A stretch of 64,000 nt of DNA from Diphasiastrum complanatum. Taxonomy: Eukaryota > Streptophyta > Lycopodiopsida > Lycopodiales > Lycopodiaceae. Shown here piece after piece: positions 58,071 through 64,000 of this stretch (its first letter is position 1; each line of letters starts with the position of its first letter). The position numbers and the translations under genes are program-made. The stretch is taken from assembly GCA_029204225.1 (NCBI GenBank), contig CM055094.1, positions 68,498,036 through 68,562,035 on the forward strand, in the 5' to 3' direction. The notes under the pieces were generated by a model. The model saw only the letters and a list, made by a program, of their open reading frames with translations. It made no database searches and was not told the origin of the DNA.

Positions 58071-58137
58071 GTGTCGGTGGTGATGTTGGTGGCGTTGGCG
58101 TTGTAATCAGTGTGGGTGGGGTGGTGGCCTCATCTGG

Positions 58138-59244
58138 CTAACTTGGGACTTGAGGTACTATCGTGTCAGGTGCCAGTGTGGATGTAGTTGCTCCATCACC
58201 CCCGTCGATGACATGTGAGGGTGACAAGTGTTGTTTTGATGTTGTGGACGAGCTGCCACCATCTGACGTGGAACCATGTGAAACTGATCCCACCGGTGAT
58301 GTGCTCCCAGCTTGAAGCTTCCCTTGTCTTTGTTGTTGCCGTGTACCTGGCAACTGAACCCTTGAGGTATCTGCATGTGGAGCTTCGGAGGTTACAGCTG
58401 CTTGTGGATTCTGGGGTGGGCTTCTTGGCTTGTGTACCAGAGGGAGGATACGGGTATTGACTCGTTTGGCCTGGGACCCTGATGGTGAAGTTGTCCTTGC
58501 ACGCTTGGGCTTCTTGTGTTCAATGAAAATATCCCATGCCTTGTCCGCAAGCTGCAGTTGTTCTTGGAGCTTTGGCCCTTTTTGTACTTGATGCAGAGTG
58601 ATATCTGTCATCAGATATTCTTATATCATGATAGGCTGCTTGTGCTTAATGCACTCATGAAGACAATTCGAAGCAAACTGTGCCCAATCATAGAGGTTCT
58701 GGGCATGCAGTCATGAATCTGCCATCATGTGAAACAGGGATATGGGTACCCTCAGCACTTTCATTCGAGGCTTCTGTGTGCATCTGGTGAGATATGCACA
58801 TGCTGCTTGAAGTTGTTTGTCGTTGATTGCTTCCAGCCTGTACCCATCCTTGTTCTTCCACTTGGTCACAGAGGGATCAATATATTTGAAATATGTCGTT
58901 TGCTCTATCTTTTGGAGTGTCCTTGTGACAGTGTTTGGCCCTCATGGGAAACCATAAGGTTGCAAGTCAGCTGTCGCAAAGGATACATTATAGACATAAT
59001 TCCTTATAGGGGAAACTATGATCTGATATGATCTTGTCGTGGTATAATAGTTTGCATATGCCATGTGTACCAGATAGGGGCTTTGATAATCTGTCAAGAC
59101 AAGGATCTGAAATTCGATTTCCTTGAAGAAGGACTCCGCCTGCTGGTACTAGGTCTGCATCTCTGTAAGGTCAAGCTTGCACAACTGGATGTCGAGCTTG
59201 CTTGCTTCGGGATCATCTAAACTAGAACTGGGGTTGGACGACAT
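58138..59244 (-). pseudogene. Unknown Gypsy-associated accessory protein, in-frame stops only
   Basis: From the ATG at 59244 one frame runs about 368 codons with only four stops and no frameshift: MSSNPSSSLDDPEASKLDIQ, YQQAESFFKEIEFQILVLTD, YTTTRSYQIIVSPIRNYVYN, YIDPSVTKWKNKDGYRLEAI, QLQAACAYLTRCTQKPRMKV, LYDWAQFASNCLHECIKHK, then LQLADKAWDIFIEHKKPKRA and a Ser/Thr/Gln-rich tail ending VPQVPS. The stops fit C-to-T decay (for example TAG before YQQAES). A basic KKPKRAR patch could be a nuclear-localisation signal. It lies downstream of Gypsy integrase (61309) and a 25-bp array on the same strand, the place of an extra 3' frame in Tat/Athila-type elements. It resembles the pseudogene at 19660. 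No known domain. Confidence 0.6.
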
Positions 59245-59274
59245 GGTTGGAAAATGGAAGAAGGAGGGTTCTGG

Positions 59275-59560
59275 AAAAACTGCTTCGGTTGAGATGGGAA
59301 AGGTTGGGCTCCGATTGAGATCTGATGGAGTGGCTTCGGTTGGGCTTCGATTGAAATCTGATGGAGTGGCTTCAGTTGAGATCTGTTGGGTTGGGCTTCG
59401 GTTGAAATATGATGGAGTGGCTTCGGTTGAGATGGGAAAGGTTGGGCTCCGGTTGAGATCTGATGGAGTGGCTTCGGTTGAGATGGGAAAGGTTGGGCTC
59501 CGGTTGAGATCTGATGGAGTGGCTTTGGTTGAGATCTAATGCAGTGGGTTCGGTTGAGAT
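59275..59560 (-). repeat. 25/26-bp tandem array (second)
   Basis: Alternating units GGTTGAGATCTGATGGAGTG and GGTTGAGATGGGAAAGGTTG on the plus strand. On the minus strand they carry the CTCAACCG(G/A)AGCC core seen at 53541. It lies 30 bp before the accessory pseudogene start. Confidence 0.8.
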
Positions 59561-60179
59561 GGGAAGTGGCGGTGCATAATGGTTCAAAAAGTGTGGGGGA
59601 AGGGATGTACGAACGAGTTTGGAAAAGGAGTTATGTGGAAGATGGTTGTGTTGGGTAGAGCGGTGTGGGTGACGAAGTAAAGGTGGGTGAACAGAGTGAG
59701 GTTGAGTGAAGAAAATGGTGAGTGGAATAGGAGGAAGTGGAGGTGTTTGACAATGTTTTTAATGTTATGGATGTGTATCTGTCAGGGATGAAGCAGGTTG
59801 AAGGTGTATGGTGTGTGATTGTGATTGTAGGATGTTCAATAGTGTGACAGGAGTGTGATAAGTGCTCGTGTGACACTACCCCTCAGCATGCAAAACTTGA
59901 GAGATAAGGTATTCTGTCGGCGACGTTTGTGTTGAAGATTTCGGTGATGGCGCTCATAAGGGAGTGATAACGATGCGGAGATAGTGTGAAGATGATGACG
60001 AACAGATTGAATAATTGAGCGCTAGGATCGGTGTCAAGAGCAGGAAGTTCGTTGCAGATCGTCGCAAGAAAACACTTTTCGCTGAGGTGCAAATGGCTTC
60101 AGTGAGAGGGCATTTATTGCTGCCGTCGTCTGGTTGCAAGGGAGATGGGACGTGCTGGTTCATAAAAATTCGAATGTAT
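59561..60179 (-). other. Spacer between arrays
   Basis: Open on the minus strand in several frames, with Ser/Thr/His/Pro-rich text and no motif. Probably transcribed non-coding part of the Gypsy element. Confidence 0.35.
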
Positions 60180-60930
60180 GTCCTCCGGTCGATATTCGAA
60201 ATGACTGCTCTGGTTGAGATCTCACAGAACTGCTCCGGTCGAGATTCGAAATGACTGCTCCCGTTGAGATCTCATAGAACTGCTTCGGTCGAGATTCGAA
60301 GGAAGGCTCCGGTCGAGATCTGAAGGAATTGCTTTGGTTGAGATCTCACATGAACTGTTCCGGTCGAGATTCGAAGGAAGGCTCCGGTCGAGATCTGAAG
60401 GAACTGCTTTAGTCGAGATCTAAAGAAAGGCTCCGGTTGAGATCTGAAGGGACTGCTTCGGTCGAGATCTGAAAAAAGGCTTTGATTGAGATCTGAGAGA
60501 ACAGCTTCGGTCGAGATCTGACAGAACCGCTTCGGTCGAGATCTAAAGGAAGGCTCCGATCGAGATCTGAAGAAACTGCTTTGGTCGAGATTCGAAGGAA
60601 AGCTCCGGTCAAGATCTGACAGAATTCGCTTCGGTTGAGATTCGAAGGAAGGCTCCGGTCGAGATCTGACAGAACCGCTTCGGTCGAGATCTGAAGAAAG
60701 GCTCCGGTCAAGATCTGAAAGAACCGCTTCGGTCGAGATCTGAAAAAAGGCTCCAGTGGAGATCTAAATGAACTGTTTCGGTCGAGATTCGAAGGAAGGC
60801 TCCGATCGATATCTGACAGATTCTCTTCGGTCGAGATTCGAAGGAAGGTTCCAGTCGAGATCTGACAAAACCGCTTCGGTCGAGATCTGAAGAAAGGCTC
60901 CAGTCAAGATCTGAAGGAACTCTCATGATG
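60180..60930 (-). repeat. 25-bp tandem array (third, longest)
   Basis: About 30 units of GCTCCGGTCGAGATCTGAAG+5 on the plus strand. Read on the minus strand it has the same sense as the array at 53541. Units alternate between GCTCCGGT and GCTTCGGT forms, hinting at a 50-bp higher-order period. Confidence 0.85.
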
Positions 60931-61308
60931 CATAAATGGATCTGTTTGATGCAAGTGAAGAACTCCAAGGAAAATAGGATTGTAGCTCACAGTAGAAGTT
61001 CTTATAAAAGAGTTGTATCTCGATGAATGTTGGTTACCCTGAGATACCAGTGAGACAGAGATGAGGTGGCCGAAGTGTCAGAATGATTTCCTAAGGTGTA
61101 GCCTATCAGTTGTCGATCTAGAACACCCATGACCCATGAGTATGAATAGAAGAAAGAGAAAAAAGAAAAAAAAAAGAAAAAAATGCATAGAATGTATTTA
61201 AGTAATGATATGAAGTATAAACAAGGAACGAGGTGAACAATAGGCGAGATGTACAAGGAAAGGAATAATATAATATTATTATTGTTTTTTGTTTCAAGAG
61301 AAAATATC
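60931..61308 (-). other. Gypsy 3' untranslated region
   Basis: Between integrase and the 25-bp array. It contains a long polypyrimidine run on the minus strand (61141-61185). No polypurine tract or LTR start was found. Confidence 0.4.
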
Positions 61309-63284
61309 CTAAATTGGGTCAACAAAGAACAACTCTTTGTAGTACCACCGTAGACGACCACCGTTCACGACAGTGTCTAGGAGTGTCCGGTCAAGTGTTT
61401 GTAACTGGACTGCACCATTAGGAAATATTTTGTTAATAACGTATGGCCCTTCACTTCTGAATTTTAACTTGACGGGGTGCTTCTTTGATGTATAAAGAAG
61501 TACCTGGTCACCTAAATGTAGATCTTTATTGCGCAGGTGACGGTCATGCCAGGCTTTTTGGCATCGTTTGTTAACTAGTTGTGCGTGATAAGATATTAGT
61601 CTTGTCTCGCATAACTGGGCTAGCGTAAATAGCCTAGTTTTGACTTGTTGTTCGATTGAAGCTTTTTCACAGAGATCTGTTGAAAAAGCCTCCGTAACTC
61701 GTAGCGAAGGTACTAAGAATTCTACGGGCATTACCGCTTCTTGACCGTATACTAAGTGGAAAGGGGTTACCCACCCAATGGCTTTCTTCGGGGTGGTGCG
61801 GTAAGCCCAGATAGCTGAGAAAAGTTTTGTTTCCCGATCAGAGCGACTGGTTTCAACTATCTTGGTTAGAATCTTACAGATCGTCTTGTTAGTTGATTCA
61901 GCCTAGCCATTACACCTAGGATAGTACGGTGTACTTTTTCTGTGAACGACAAGGTAATGGCGTAGGAGATTATCAATGACAGCATTTAAAAAATGTGTGC
62001 CGCGATCACTAACAAGCTCCATGGGACAGCCAAAACGGGTAATAATATTTTCGTAAAGAAAACGTGCAACTGTGTTTGCATTGGCGTCCTTCATTGCTCA
62101 GGCCTCTACCCACTTAGTGGCATAATCTGTGGCTATGAGGATGTATCGAGCTTGGGTATGTTTCGCTGCTGGACGATGGGTCCAACAAAGTCAATCCCCC
62201 ACTTATGGAAGGCTTCGCCTCCTATAATGGAAGTCAATGGTGTGAAGTCTGCTTTGGTATTTTTCTTTGCTCTTTGACAGACATCACATGCTTTAACGAC
62301 AGCAAACATGTCTTTAAACAAAGATGGCCACCACAATCCTGCTCGAAGGATAATCCTCGTTGTGGCTTCAGCAGAAAAGTGGCCACCATTGATGCCCTCA
62401 TGAGCCTGGGATATTATCGGTCGTATCTCAGATTCATAGGCACATCATCGAATAATGTCGTCAACGCCCCTTTTGTAAAGTTGTCCCGCAGTTAACTAAA
62501 AGGGCGCTGCTTTTATTAAAAAAAAAATTTCGTTGTACACAGGCCTTCTTTTAGTCGGCCTGTTGTGAGGAATTAAGTGATCTCCTCGGCCCATAGAGGT
62601 GTGGCATCGATCTGAAAAAGGCATGCATCAGGAAGATCATCGTTGACTGGTGCAGTTGCTTTTTCAGCACTTGGTAGTCTGGAAAGGTGATCCGCCATGA
62701 AATGTTTGGACCCTTTCCAAATGACTATACGGAAAATAAATTCCTCCAAAATTAGTAGCCATCAAGCTATTTGTCCCGTCTTACAGGACTTATTAACGAT
62801 ATATAGGAGTGCTTGATGGTCTGTGTAGAAAGCAAAGGTCTGGCCTTATAAATAATGTCGTAGTTGTTGTACCGCATAGACCATTGCCAATGCTTCTTTC
62901 TCGGTAGTGGTATAGTTTACTTCAACAGGCACCAATTGCCTGCTTAAGAAACGTATGGGAAAGTCCTCGCATACTTGCCTGGTTGTGCACATGGAATTAT
63001 GTCGTGTAATCTGGCGAGTGGAGTATGGGAGCCGTTGTGAGTGTCGTCTTCAACTTCTCAAAGGCCTTAGTTCGTTCTTCGGTCCAGCGAGGATCTACCA
63101 CAACTAAATAAACGAGACGTGCCTTGCCGGCATAGTCGATTATAAAGATGCGATTGTAGTTGGTATGACCGAGGAAGACATATACTTCCTTCACTGTTGC
63201 AGGTAGGGGCATGTCCACGATAACCTTGATTTTTGACGGGTCGGTAGAAATACCGTCCTTTGATATTATATGCCCGATGGCCAA
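61309..63284 (-). pseudogene. Gypsy pol: RT end, RNase H, integrase
   Basis: On the minus strand: RT C-terminus GHIISKDGISTDPSKIKVIV, DMPLPATVKEVYVFLG and LTTAPILHSPDYTT (63284-62997); RNase H VNYTTTEKEALAMVYAVQQL, FAFYTDHQALLYIVNK and KHFMADHLSRLPSAE (about 62965-62640); integrase zinc region MWWPSLFKDM and CDVCQRAKKN (62336-62240); core HKWGIDFVGPIV, NIITRFGCPMELVSDRGTHF and HRKSTPYYPRCNG (62180-61905); C-terminus KAWHDRHLRNKDLHLGDQVL and GPYVINKIFPNGAVQLQTLD (61731-61320). Stops occur in RNase H and between blocks. The RT is cut at 63284, where a Copia LTR begins. The decay is mild, and the family may be that of the 52238 element. Confidence 0.85.
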
Positions 63285-63580
63285 ATGTGGCTTTATGTAT
63301 ACAAGTGTGAGAGCTCAAGCTACTACTGACTCAGCTGATCTAGCACGTGTGAGAGTGCCTAGTCACCAATAGATCCACTAATCACATCCAACTTGGCACA
63401 TGGTCCATGATTTCCTAGATGTAAGCCACCTCCTTGATTTTTGGCAATTTTTCTAATTATAGGTACTTAGATAAATATCTTCTACAAGTGGAAACTCACA
63501 TACTACAGATGTGTCCACACATGTGAGCATACCTCTACACATGGGAGATCTCTCCTACTCTCATGGTATATGATTTCCTA
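63281..63580 (-). repeat. Copia LTR fragment, minus orientation
   Basis: It matches the outer part of the LTR at 51671-52237 almost base for base (ATCCACTAATCACATCCAAC, CATGGTCCATGATTTCCTAG, CATGGGAGATC..TCCTACTCTCATGG). The left boundary is the Gypsy RT break. Confidence 0.7.
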
Positions 63581-63689
63581 CCAATAAAATTATGTCAAGT
63601 GGCATATCACTAAAAAACTAGATTTTGGCCATTTTAGCCACTAGATTTCAAATAGAATGACATGTACAAACTATATGACTAATCTAAAT

Positions 63690-63900
63690 GACATGATCAT
63701 TTATTTTACACATGGGAACAGGGTCCACACATGTATAATGATGATATATACATGGATTTTGCCTAGATCAAGCAAGATCTTGACTATTTTCACAGATGTC
63801 AATGCTTCACATGAGGATAGAGAGATGGTATCTTGCTTTTTTGAAAGCCAATGATATAACCCCTCCACATAAGAACATAGCAAGAACACTTACGGATTTT
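63690..63900 (-). pseudogene. Copia RNase H fragment
   Basis: On the minus strand, YVLMWRG (from the usual GYVF..GGG) and HWLSKKQDTISLSSCEALTS match the RNase H start SGYVF...ISW.SKKQ.T+.LSS.EAEY. The frame degrades on both sides. Confidence 0.6.
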
Positions 63901-64000
63901 CTATCCATCTTATCACCTGCAAAATCCTAGTCCAAGTATGCTCTCAAACACAAGTTAGTCCCTTGATAGATAATGCCAAAATTCCTTGTAGTCGAGATGT

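Noticed and set aside
60180-60930. CRISPR-like regular array
   Set aside because: Units abut with no unique spacers, the repeats are degenerate, and the context is a plant Gypsy element.

Overview
The window is plant nuclear DNA. It contains Ty1/Copia and Ty3/Gypsy LTR retrotransposons with tRNA-Met-type primer-binding sites, plant-type chromovirus pol remnants, hAT-type MITEs, a CACTA-associated DUF4216 remnant, long CT/GA/TG/AT microsatellites and GT-AG introns several kb long. Most of it is nested, decayed retroelements, which suggests a large land-plant genome. I cannot name the species.

The one ordinary host gene I could reconstruct lies on the plus strand at about 2.9-11.5 kb. It has five short exons (2898-2968, 3304-3388, 8952-9020, 9715-9777, 11438-11494) that splice in frame into a protein of about 114 residues resembling DUF4864. 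Its second intron (5.6 kb) has taken in a hAT-like MITE (4429-4627) and an internally deleted Gypsy element (4856-8553); its fourth intron carries another MITE. Just upstream, 2249-2328 encodes one exon-sized piece of a gamma-carbonic-anhydrase-like beta-helix. The first 1.3 kb holds a plus-strand chromodomain end and a minus-strand gag end of two Gypsy elements.

From 13 to 31 kb there are nested Copia remnants on both strands: a protease/pre-integrase piece at 14.4-15.2 (-), RT-RNaseH plus 3' LTR at 17.1-19.4 (+), LTR-gag at 21.2-23.2 (+), a gag/protease element at 24.6-27 (-) and LTR-gag at 27.25-28.64 (-). One Gypsy LTR family (starting TGTTGGCT/TGTTAGTC) has inserted into Copia DNA at 14.4, 23.2 and 52.2 kb. 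A direct duplication of about 0.8 kb lies at 28.7-30.7 kb. At 35149-39679 is a young Copia element with 702-bp LTRs. Its single uninterrupted 704-codon gag-protease frame stops where RT would begin, so it looks non-autonomous. It sits inside an older minus-strand open frame.

From 40 to 51 kb the DNA is AT-rich and mostly unrecognisable, except for a Copia-type LTR (40.46 kb) and an open frame of 219 codons (46.5 kb). From 51.5 kb to the end is a complex nest: a Copia LTR (-), a Gypsy 5' half (LTR, TGGCGCC-type PBS, 25-bp tandem array, gag, zinc knuckles; +), a deleted Copia element (+), then on the minus strand an unknown accessory protein pseudogene, two more 25-bp arrays and a Gypsy pol (RT end-RNaseH-integrase), closing with another Copia LTR and RNase H. 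The accessory protein is similar to a frameshifted pseudogene at 19.66 kb, which makes an unrecognised, apparently transposon-associated protein family the most novel item here.

All calls come from reading and translating by eye. No database search was run.
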